64,000 nucleotides of DNA from positions 579,571 through 643,570 of the forward strand of contig NW_008707797.1 in NCBI RefSeq assembly GCF_000327385.1, read 5' to 3'. The notes beneath the pieces were generated by a model, which worked only from the letters and a program-made list of their open reading frames with translations, did no database searches and was not told the origin of the DNA. Within the stretch, counting starts at the first letter, position 1, and each line of letters begins with the position of its first letter. Below are positions 18,930 to 30,241 of this stretch, piece by piece. The stretch comes from Lottia gigantea. Taxonomy: Eukaryota; Mollusca; Gastropoda; Lottiidae. The translations under genes were made by a program, and so were the position numbers.

Positions 18930-20156
18930 TTAATTGTAATATTTATATTTTGTGTCATTTATTAAATCTCTTATTTCTTTAAATTTATTTGTCGAATGAT
19001 TGTGGGGAGAGGGAGGGTGCTGATCGAATGAGCGGGCCTAACCCACTAAATTCCCCCTCATTTAAACCACAAGATGATCATTCGAGTTTCCTGATTTTGG
19101 TTATCTTAAAATTTATACATTGATACACAGTTTAAAAAATAAAGTAAATTATGGGGGCCGCTGTAGCTCAGTTAGTTGGATGTTTGCTCTTTAAGTCAAG
19201 GTCGACCTGTAGGCCTACTGTACAGTATCGCCTTTATGACGTTTTTGCATCTAGACCTATGTCTTAAAGGAGCTATTTGATTTTTTATTTAGGTTAGAAG
19301 AGTTAGGTACTCAAATTAATTGAAACTATTCATCAAAATTTGGAGAAATACCTCATTTATCATAGTTGAATATTTAATCTTGCCATTAATTTGTTGAACG
19401 GAAAAACTACTTTAAAGGTTGACGGACACATTTTGAATTCGCTATGTTTTAGCTGGTTTTGGAAAACTGATATCAATACTCATTTTTTTTAATTTACCCT
19501 TCCTCGTTCACTTCTTTTATGGGCGCTAAGCTCGGATACTGCAATTTAATGCTGTGTCTGTTAAAATCAAATTATCTTTTCTTGGTATTCCCCCTGTTAC
19601 TATTTATAACCACACCGGAAGTGTCTCCTCTAATATGGATAACAAAATCAAAACACAAGGTTTGTTTTGAAATAAATGGATATTTCCGCTTTATTTACGA
19701 GAACGTGTGAAACTGGAATGATTCTGGTTATTTCTGAACAAAATCCGTCTTTTTAAAGGCTTACTCACAAACCATGTTGAACTTGTAGATTGGCAATTAG
19801 GCTGTTTCTTAGTTCAAGACTTATTATGCCGCAACTCTTATTAGTTATTTCTTCAGTTAGTCTTTTCAAATTTCATGACAGATGTCGTTTCTGATTCAGT
19901 ATAATCCGACACTGACTAATCCAGCACAAGCTCTCATTTTTATGTCTGAGAGATACTGTACTATTTTATTGTCCTAGCAACTGTATATGATCCAAAGTCA
20001 ACCCGTATTTTGCATAGTGCATCAATTACATCCAATTTAATGTTAAACTTTCCTTCCATTTCATAAAATTCTAATCTAGATTGATATCAGTTATAGTTGA
20101 CTGTATTTGGATTTTGTAAATGGTTTATGAAATGACTTAAGTTTAATGATATCAGA
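18930..20156. other. Intergenic between beta-tubulin B and MAP2K5
   Basis: The first 50 bp is shared 3' UTR, then unique AT-rich DNA. A tRNA-like fragment lies at about 19155-19216. The MAP2K5 promoter should lie near the right end, but I see no clear TATA box. No gene was seen. Confidence 0.55.
19155..19216 (+). repeat. tRNA-like fragment, possibly the head of a tRNA-derived SINE
   Basis: GTAGCTCAGTTAGTTGGA fits the internal A box of tRNA promoters. A normal B box (GGTTCGANTCC) is not present, only GGTCGACC at 19200-19207. It therefore looks like a decayed tRNA-derived SINE head and not a working tRNA gene. Confidence 0.35.
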
Positions 20157-23100
20157 ATGAATGAGCCACCGTTCACTTTACGAATCCATGTTGAGGGACA
20201 ACAGGACATGGACTGGATGGTGCAACCCGAAGATGTCACTTTTCAACGTACATTGGTAAGTGGGAACCATTAATAACTAGTTAAGATGCCCCTTATCTTA
20301 CATTTGCGTGTATAGTGCTAGTTTCTAAACCCTAAAAAGAACTTGCAAACTGAGCATGTGGCCAAAAATTGATGTGTAATAAGGACTTATTATGAAGCTA
20401 TACTTAAGGCAGTCAGTCGAGACAGGTCTATCAATGGATACTTAGGATGTGATCTAAATGCTCATCGATAACATATTGTATGGCCTAATTCTTTACTCTA
20501 AAGATATTATTATTATTATTAACCAAATCGCTCTTTTATTTTGATCTCATTTGTTACAAACTTTTCACGAGACATCTTGACGGTGTGTACTTGATTTTGA
20601 TTTTTTCAATTAACAATATTTAATTATTACAGGAAGTTATTTCTCAACTGTTGCCCCATTCTACTATCACAGCTTTTGAATGTAAGTCAATTTTTAAATC
20701 AAATATTATGTACAATATTTATTGGACTGATGGCAAACTGATGGTAATTCTCTCTGGAGGAGTCCACTACTGTACAACTTTTACTCTTGATTTCAACATT
20801 CTTTGGATGAGATATTGTAATTCATATTGTTAATTAGTATATTGAGTTAATTAGTATTTTGAGTTAATTGATATTGTAATTAATTAGATGAAGATGAAGA
20901 TAATGATAGAGTAACTGTACGAGGGGATGATGAAATGAGAAATATGTTTGCTGATGTGAGTTTTTAAACTGTTTCCATATTTCAGAGTAAGCGAAAAACA
21001 TTGATACTTTCCAAGAAAATGTATAATGTAGATCTATGACCATTGTTAAATGTATTAGATAAACTGGCCCAATTTTTGGTCCCTATTTCAAAAATAGACT
21101 CATGATGGGGTAATAATAGGAATTTTCAGTAATCGCATCCATTTTTGGCTCACCATCTTTATTTTTTGTTGTTGTTATTTTCAGTATTTTACAGAATTAA
21201 GTGAAGAAGATCGAGCACGTGGAATGTTTCCTCCTCTTATTATTTATCCTAAATGTATGTTCTATTCATGATTTTAAAACCATGGGATAGAAACTCTTCT
21301 TCAGACTTCTGTCTATCCACCAGGACCCCTTATCAATAAGAGATGGGAAATTTGTTCATGGAGAAAATATACAATAGTTTTAGATATGTTAAAGAGATGA
21401 TGATGTGGTCCTTGATGGATTTACTGACAGTCATATTGACAGATATACCTACCCTTTGTGTTCTTTTTGTTGGTTATAGGAGACACATTCTTTTTATTGT
21501 GATGGGACAGGAAAAACAATTACAAGAGAAATTCTTATTGTCTCTTTAAACTTGTAAGTTTTCTTTACAGTAGGAAAATCATCTCAGGTTCGAAATTTAC
21601 TGGGGCTGAAGATAAAAACTTCTAAATCTGATTCTGGGAATGAACAGGAAATGTCTACAGCTCCACCTGATTCTAAGCTGGATAGGTAAGTTGAAAAATA
21701 GGAAGCACCAGGTAGCACCAAAATTAAACATATCTTAAAGGCACAGATACACTATTTTGGGGGGTTGATTTTAGAGCTCCTATCCATGTTTGTCCAGAAT
21801 TATCTGCGTTTAAACGTTAAAATGATTCGTCAATTTAAGATACTCTGTGATATATAAAAGACGTATATAGAAATAATGAGTAAAATTCCTAGTATGAGAT
21901 ATTTTTATAGGAATTATGTGATTTCCGTAAATATCTAGTACTTTTGATGACAATATTTTCATATATTCAAAACTCAAATCAACCTCCCAAAATGGTACAT
22001 CTGATCCTTTAACAAATACTATGTCTGTTACAGTTCCAGTGATAGTAATAAAAGTATTCACCAGATTTTGGCCTGTGGTTCCATGAAGGAAGAAGATTTA
22101 CAGTATGTCCAGGTTTTAGGATCTGGTAATGGTGGACAAGTTTATAAGTATGTTTTTTATTTAGTTTAAAAAGTTAGACAAAAGTTATGTATTGAAGAAT
22201 AATTATGTTTGTAATGACATGATCCATTTTCATTATTTTTATTGATTAGTTTTGCTTTTGCAACTGAATAAAATGTATTTTTGAACAATTTTATCAATTG
22301 AAATTCTTGATCTTAAATCCAAAATCCTAGTAAAAATTCAGACTAGTTTTTAGATGAAAGTGGTGTGTAAGTGAAATTATGAAAGTAAAAAAAAAACAAA
22401 AGAAAACAAAAACAAAATACGTTTTCTGAAACAAATAGATACATTAAAATTAGTGAGAAACATGTCTTATTTATCTGTAACCAACATTTGTAAAGTAAAG
22501 AAAATGATAATGCTTTAGCTAGGAAACCAAAACTTGATTGATGTCTAGGAATCAAAGATATTTTTTTATGATAATTTCAGAACAATCCACAAGTCGACCA
22601 AATCTTTGATGGCTTTAAAGGTAAGTGTGAAGTTTTTGTAAGTATCTGACACCCAAAAAATTGAGGTTTCACTTCTACTACAAGTACTGTATACATAATT
22701 TCTGTTTTTTATTCAAAATTTACAGGTTATACAACTAGATTTAACTCCTTTAGTTCAAAAACAGATTTTATCAGAAATGGAAATATTACATAAGGTATAT
22801 TACATGTTTTTCTAAGAAATATTTTGTCTATAAAATGGTTTTCAACTGATTAAGGTCTTTGAAAATTTTCTAATTATATGGATAGAACCTCAAGATATAT
22901 AGATATACTACTTCTAGGTTTATTACATACTACCAAACAGGAAGGTAAACATTAAAAATACAAGATATATAGATATACGACTTCTAGGTTTATTACATAC
23001 TACCAAACAGGAAGGTAAACATTAAAAATACAAGTTATATGGATATACGACTTCTAGGTTTATTACATACTACCAAACAGGAAGGTAAACATTAAAAATA

Positions 23101-26100
23101 CAAGATATATAGATATACGACTTCTAGGTTTATTACATACTATACTATGTTTCGTTTCCATTTATCTAGAGAACGTTACCTGTATGTGTTTAGAAACATA
23201 GTATGTAATAAACCTAGAAGTAGTATATCTATATATCTTGTGTTTTTAATGTTACCTGTATGTGTTTAGAAACATAGTATATAATAAACCTAGAAGTAGT
23301 ATATCTATATATCTTGTGTTTTTAATGTTACCTGTATGTGTTTCGAAACGTAGTATATAATAAACCTAGAAGTAGTATATCTATATAACTTGTGTTTTTA
23401 ACGTTACCTGTATGTGTTTCTAAACGTAGTATATTATAAACCTAGAAGTAGTATATCTATATAACTTAATGTTTATCTTCCGACTTCTATATGTCTTACA
23501 AAGATTATGGATAGAACTGTTCTGCAGATTGTGAACACAAAAGTTGCAAATTCATATTAAAAAAGAATTAACTATTGCAAATTTGTCCTGGTTGCACACA
23601 GCATTATGTTTCCTATCTTCATTAGCTGTTTCAGATGGAAGAAAAATGTAAAATTCTATTCTGTTTGATTCCTGATATTTTTCAGTGCAATTCAGTGTCT
23701 ATAATAGCTTTCTATGGTGCTTTTTTCAATGAAAATAAAATTTCTATTTGTACAGAGTATATGGATGGTAAGTCTAAACAATTATTCTTAATTGTGTATT
23801 AAAGTTGATTAGATTGTTTATTGAGGCTGGATGTGTGAAATAGGACATCATGGCAACGGTGATATCTAGAACATGTCTACTGTATATTTCCCAATATAAT
23901 GGGCAAGCGTGTATAATGTGACCCCTTCCTTACCCCATCAAAATCTGGAATAATTCATTTACCTGTATATAATGTGCAGTATCTGCCACTATCTAATTCT
24001 GATACAACAATGTTGTCTGTTAATCTCACAAAATTCATGAAAATAACACCTACTCCCCCCTTCCCCCTCCCCTCACAGTTCCAGACATTTAAGAACTTTA
24101 TGATGAGAATTTTGATGAGAAGTAGAGGAGCCAAAACCTGGTCAGCCCCAGTGTGGCCACTGGTAACTATGTCTTGTTAATTTCAGGAGGATCTTTGGAT
24201 AGATATATTCCAGTTCCTGAAAATGTGCTGGGTGCCATGTCTGCCCATATAATAAATGGTTTAGTCTATATGTGGAACCTGAAAATACTGCATAGAGGTA
24301 AGAACAAACTAAAAATGGAAATGTTGACTTAACATCAATGGTGGTGTTTATATGTTGAAATTAGACAATCATTGTTAATATTACATGTATAAATATTTTG
24401 TTATTGAATATATTTTTGATATATTGAAATGATTGTACAAAAGATAGTGAAGATTTTGAAAGATTTGTACCTCTAATGTGATGTTTTTTTTTATAGATAT
24501 CAAACCCTCCAATATTCTAGTGAACTCTACTGGTCAAGTCAAATTATGTGATTTTGGAGTCAGCACACAGGTAAGTATTAACTGAATATAACTGAATTTT
24601 CATTGAACCACAGAAAATTTGAACAGTGCAAAACAATGCCATCAGTGTCCCGTATGCACATACAAATATATGTAAATGTACTTGCTTTATTGCTTATTGC
24701 AAACTGAGCATTTACAAGGATAAAGCCCCTATGTCTTAAATGCATGATTTTGGTTTTACATATCAAAAGTAATAGCTAGCTGTTTTCTATGAAAACACTG
24801 TCATATCACAGGTTTTGAACATTATTGATTTTGATGGGTTTTTATTAGTAAACGTTGAATTATGAACTAGAATAAATTTGATTTTATTTCAGCTAGTGAA
24901 ATCGATAGCTACCTCGTTTGTTGGAACCAATGTTTATATGGCCGTAAGTTTTCATTTTATTTGGAATGAATTCAAGTTCACTTTATTTCATGAATCCTCT
25001 CACATGACTAATCTCTGATTCATTTCAAGGTTGAAAATTTTGTAGAGATTTCCTATTAATTTCCAAAGTATTTTCTTGACAAAACTTTTTCAAAATTGTT
25101 TCTATCTTCAAGGTCTGGAACGTTATTCTTGAATCCTTAATTGAAATTTTAAGAAATGTAATTGGTTAGTACAGTTTAATTTAAATTAATTTTATAGATT
25201 TGTAAATTTTTGTAAATAGAACCCCTAGCTTGTAAAAGGAGTATAAAACTCGATTTTATTTGTTGTGATTTCAGCCAGAAAGAATTCAGGGTGAAGAATA
25301 TAATATTTTAGCTGAAGTTTGGAGTCTGGGGGTCACGCTGTTCGAGGTGAGATTTAATTTTAAATACAGTTTCAATCAAGACAGGGAAAATTGTCGACAA
25401 TTACAAACAGACTGAACTTGATTTTAGCGTTCTGTGTTATTTTTCAGAATTAGATACATCTACTCAAGTGTTTCTATTTGTCTATTTTTTTTTTCAGATT
25501 TCTACAGGAAAGTTACCATTTTCATCAGTATGTATTATCTTCTGTATTTTCACTCTTTGAATGGAAAAAATGTTTGAGCATTCAAGAGAACAATAAACCG
25601 AGCCTGGCCTCGTATTCTCGAAACGATCTTAGTGCTAGGATGTCCTCAATGTTAGGAGATAAAAACCTAGGATATCATAGCGCTAAGATCATTTCGAGAA
25701 TATGGGGCCCGCTTGCTACAGGCTGTGCTTGTTCAAAATTCTTTAACAGTTGGATGTGGAAGAAGATTTTTCTGGCATAATTTTCCCTCATTGCACACTC
25801 ATATGCTTGAACTTGACCAGAAAAATAGGACATAAATTCTGTTTAATTTCATTTTCTATTTTTTTTTAGTTAACAGCTAATATGACTGTAAGTGTTTTTT
25901 TTTATCATCTTCAAGTTGAATCTTGTTTTTTTAATTTCTGAGAGTCTACATATCTAATAATGTTCTTTTGCTCTTATTATTTATGTTGGCCTGAGGCTGG
26001 TGGATAAGTTTTCCTCTGGGCTCTTTCTCTGCCTTATGCTGTATACTTTTGATTAAAAATCTTGAGTTTCTCTACCCTGTGAGAGTTCTCATGCTTCGAC

Positions 26101-27254
26101 TTCTAAAACACCTGTCACAAGTCTGCAGCTGAGTTTAACCATGCAGAATGTCTGTCAGAGAGCTCAGGTTTTGAGTAATGGAGTCCTGAACTTTATTCCG
26201 TCATGGAGAAATTTAGAATTTAGACAGACAAAGACCTATTCAGTAGCCAGGTTAAATTATAATATATTTTTATTATTTTAATTTCAGCCATTTGAGTTGA
26301 TGGATTGTATTATAATGCAGGTAGGAAAGAGATATTTGTTAAACAGTAAAACATGAAGAGCGTTTAGTTAACAAACTAAGACATCTTTAATCTTACCAGA
26401 TCTGACAAGTGGAATGGCCTTCTTTATATCTAATTATTATTGAACGAGCATCTACGTGCATCATTTACATGACAAAAACTGCAAACAAAAGCTTTTTATT
26501 TCCCCTATAGCACCTAAATCTCATTTCAGAATCCCCAGAGTTTACCATCTGACAAATTTTCACCTGATTTTGTCCATTTTGTTAATTTATGGTAAGTAAA
26601 ACTTCGCGTAATTCTATATCCTATAGACCTGTTAAACTACGCCAGATTATGGACAGTGTTGTAACTGTGTAAGTGCATTATTTATAATCTGTCACCACTG
26701 AGACTATTTATAGCTCTGTGTCTGTGACCCACTGAGACAATGTCTTTCACCAGATACTGGCAAATACCCCAAATTTTGTTGATCTTGGGACATGACCCAA
26801 AAGATTATAATATTGCCTGGAAAAAGGCGTCATTGATTGAAATCTTATAAGATTTTCTACATTTTTTCAGTCTACAGAAGAATCTACGTCAGAGGATTTC
26901 TGTGGATAGATTATTGGTAGGTTATCGACGTGATTTCTTATCTAAAATAACACGAGAGAGAAACACCTCGAAACATTGCATAAAAACTTTAAGGAGTGAT
27001 TGTTGATCCATAAAACTGGGTCTATATACAATTTAAATCTGTTTTAATAAAAAATTGTCAGGTCTCTGTAGCAGATGTTTATGGTTGAAGATATTGAACT
27101 CGGAGCTCTCAGTAATTTTTCTGGTTGATTTATATGTTATATCATTTTTCTGTTTTAGACTCACCCATTTGTGAAGAGAAATGAAGATGGGAATTCTCAG
27201 TTAGTGGCGGAATACGTGAAACAGACATTATCTCAGCGAGCGGTCAAATCGTAG
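20157..27254 (+). CDS. MAP2K5: Dual-specificity MAP kinase kinase 5 (MEK5)
   Basis: Kinase that activates ERK5. Its N-terminal PB1 domain docks MEKK2/3 and ERK5. Nineteen coding exons: 20157-20255, 20633-20681, 20888-20955, 21185-21254, 21571-21685, 22034-22147, 22581-22620, 22726-22794, 23686-23767, 24187-24297, 24497-24570, 24893-24943, 25275-25346, 25498-25527, 25870-25887, 26288-26320, 26530-26591, 26871-26916, 27159-27254. The sum is 1299 nt, 432 residues (human about 438-448). The PB1 acidic loop [17 protein letters not shown] matches human MEK5. Kinase marks: GSGNGGQVY (163-171), ATP lysine K185, HRDIKPSN (271-278), DFG (291-293), APE (314-316). The activation-loop pair is S301 and S305, where vertebrates have Ser and Thr. 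Subdomain IX reads AEVWSLG with Glu328 in place of the usual Asp. Exon 15 is an 18-nt microexon. AATAAA lies at 27311-27316. Confidence 0.97.
20748..20830 (+). repeat. Dispersed repeat, copy 1 (GGAGGAGTCCACTACT family)
   Basis: About 80 bp in MAP2K5 intron 2. It shares GGAGGAGTCCACTACT, TTTTACTC and TTTGGATGAGAT, in the same order and spacing, with 38431-38512. It contains an inverted AGGAGT/ACTCYT pair. Confidence 0.6.
22885..23140 (+). repeat. 70-bp tandem repeat, about 3.6 copies, in MAP2K5 intron 8
   Basis: Direct repeats with a 70-bp period starting at about 22891, 22961, 23031 and 23101. Each contains AGATATATAGATATACGACT, TCTAGGTTTATTACATACTA and AACAGGAAGGTAAACATTAA. It faces an inverted, related array at 23165-23475. 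Confidence 0.88.
23165..23475 (-). repeat. 76-bp tandem repeat, about 4 copies, inverted relative to 22885-23140
   Basis: Period about 76 bp. The unit contains GAAGTAGTATATCTATATAT and a reverse complement of the left array's TAGGTTTATTACATAC segment, plus an extra GTTACCTGTATGTGTTT block not present in that form on the left. Confidence 0.88.
25605..25711. repeat. Fold-back element (MITE-like), best copy of a dispersed family
   Basis: About 107 bp in MAP2K5 intron 14. The left end (25605-25645) carries ATTCTCGAAACGATCTTAG. The right end, read in reverse, carries ATTCTCGAAATGATCTTAG. The arms pair over about 40 bp with few mismatches. Related sequence occurs at about 5611-5690, 28960-29062 and 49341-49390. 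Confidence 0.75.
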
Positions 27255-30241
27255 CGGTGTGAACGTTTGACCTCTGGTTCTTAAAACAGTTGGTGTGAAT
27301 AGAAGGATACAATAAACAGTGTTATATGATATATATGGAATCAAATCACAGGGCTATAAACTCATTAAATCACTATATATTAGGGCATAGTATTCATTAT
27401 TCATAAGCCTAATAAGGTTCTGAAAAGAGCAGTATAATGTCATTGGTCATGAACTTTGGCCTTGCCTTATTAGGGCAGACATACATTTAAGAGATGTCAT
27501 GTTACCAGCTGTGGCTAAGACAACAAACTCATATGCAAGCATTATTTTCTCAAAAGCCAAAATTTGAAAGTTCTGCTGGTTTAGAACTTGAGCTTTTAAC
27601 ATAATCATTAGATTTTATGAATATTATATTATATTTAGATCTATTGTGCTATTCTAGGACTATTCTAGTTAAAAGTGGAGCACAGATAAACGTGCACATG
27701 AGGGAGCAATTTTAAAAAAGGTATTTGAAAAGTCCACTTTATATGTAGGTAGGTAATAAACAATAACAAAAAAATCTCATTGTTAAAATAGTTTTTCAAT
27801 ACATCAGTAATATAGAAAGATTAAAACAGAACCTGAAACATGTTGCCTAATCTAGGTAGACTATATAGAGAAGTCTGTCTTGTATAGTTTCTAATATTAT
27901 GTATTCTACCACAAAATAAAGTGAACTGTTTGTGTTTTTGTTTTGGCTCAGAGCTGAATATGAACAAGTATCTAACTTGACTAGAATAGTGAGTACAGGT
28001 GGTGATTTTATTTTAAGCTTTAAGCTACAAGTATATTAATGGAAGAATTGTAAATAAAGTTTATTTATCTAGAATGGCAGTGGCATAATTAGGGGGTGGT
28101 CATGGTAGCCCCTCCCCCATCAGACCTGTGAAACGTCTTATTTTGAAGTGAAAATTAGGCCTCCTAAGTGCTCAAAATTCATCTCAGGCTATCTGAAATC
28201 TACTGGCTTCTGAAGACCTACTGTCTCCCCAAATCCTCCCAAATAAGTTGCTTTGCTAAGATATTTTCAATATTAAAGTGATAAGGCTATCTATTATGGA
28301 GAAAATAATTTAACTGTGGTCTTAGCGTTATGAATGAGAAGGAGAAATCATTGTTTATTAAACACCCGAATAATAATTTACACAATAATGTTTTGAATTA
28401 TGAATATCAAGTAGAATATAGATTTCTATAAATCAACGAAATCAAAAGAATTAATCATGAAAAAATCATTTTAAAAAAAAATGTCGGAAATTGAATTATT
28501 GAAAATTATTAACAAAATTTCTCCCTTGACGATCGACCTTTGACCGACACGATTTAGCCGATTAGGTAGGCAAGATTTCAACCACCTTTTTCCAATATTT
28601 AGTTTATGTAAGCGGTTTGATTGCAGTTGTACTTGAGTGGAATTCATCAGGTACAGTGAGGCCATCATTTTAGAATATTGTTACACGAATCGCAAACGAA
28701 ATAGCCATTGATAAACCAAATGTACGATTCACGTCTGCAGATTTTATGGAGAGCCATCTTCTACAAAATGTCACTCTTTACTTTTAAATGTTGCTGAATT
28801 GAATTTTGTAGATCAAAATTGAAGTTTCTGCTTTTGTATTAGAATTCCATAGGATTAATGAATTAATAGAAATACATTCCCCTTTGAGAAATGGTTACAT
28901 TGCTTGCTTGTCAACCTTGAAGTGTGGATATTTCCAACCAGGTTACATAATTGTGGAAAGGATGTTAGCACTAATGACTAGGAATAAGATACCCTAGAGA
29001 CACTGGTAGAACACATCCTAGGACTTCCTACTAGCTCTAAGATCGTTTTGAGAAGGTTTTCCTGTCACAGATGAAAGTTGCTGTCATCATGATAGAGTAT
29101 CTAGTTGTTTGGCTCAGCAAAATTCCCCATATTGAACACTGGATGTTTAATTGCGTGTTTTTCTAAGGTTGTGCCCACTTATGCCATCTGTGATCTGACA
29201 ATATTGTTATGTATCTTGTTCATTTAGTATTGAATCAATCAAATGCCCTGTTCAATTGAAGATTTATTTATTGTATGTGAGGAATTTTGAGATATTCATC
29301 AGTTTACATCATCCAACTTCTTTTACTAACAGTGTTTTTGATATACCATGATAACTTATGACAACTTGTGATGCTATTGGGCAAATTGTGACTGAATATT
29401 TAAAGAAGAATATCATAAGATCAGTATTTATTGTAGGCAGCCTGCAGATAAAACATGAAACATCTCCAGACCTGCATGACAATCAGATAGAATCAGTGAC
29501 CAGAAAATCACCTGTTGCGAGTTTGAATGTTGATATGTTAATCAATGAAGCTTGAAATATATTCTGTACACTATACATACAGACTCTCACATTCTTCACA
29601 ATGTCAAGCTGTTACAAACTCTGTCTAATACCTTGACATCATTAGGCACTTGACAGATGTTTGAGGGGTTAATACCTATTAGATGGTATGTGTAAAAGCT
29701 TGACTGATGTATTGAGTAAGATCCCCTCAGTTGGTTAATAAAATCGTCCTATTCTGCATGCATCAGTACAAATGATAAATAACTAACTGTACAGGTCTCC
29801 ATTTCATCTTATTTTGTTGGAAGAAATTTTTTTTTTGACATCTCTTTCAGTGAGTCTACATATCTAATAAGTGTGTTTGCTACTCTGTATTTAGGTTTCA
29901 TTTCATATTTTTATAGACTTACTAAGTATTATTTGGTTAGCACCAATTTAAATTTTCAGTCAAGCCTTTGTGGGTCATGTAATTCTACTAAATTTAAGTG
30001 CGGTCACCATTGGTAACCATCACCATCATCACCATTACAATTGGAATGATGTAAATATAAGCCATAAATACATAAAAAGTTCTTTATAACAACTTAAATA
30101 TAATAATGATATTGATTTTTGATAACTGATAAGCTCAATATTGTGAGAAAATATTTTTTTTTGTCTGATAAGCTGATATTGTTCAATGTTTGACTGATTG
30201 TGTTTATATTTCAGGGGAGAGTGGTCTAGTTACCCCTGACA
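27255..30241. other. Intergenic and UTR between MAP2K5 and SLC27A-1
   Basis: AT-rich. It includes the MAP2K5 3' UTR and the SLC27A-1 upstream region. A splice acceptor at 30211-30214 starts the first coding exon of SLC27A-1, so 30215-30241 is 5' UTR and at least one untranslated exon must lie upstream. A decayed fold-back element lies at about 28960-29062. Open frames at 28471-28668 (-) and 29358-29555 (+) have no recognisable features. Confidence 0.55.

Noticed and set aside
19155-19216. A functional tRNA gene
   Set aside because: A-box-like sequence is present, but the B box and a closed cloverleaf are not.
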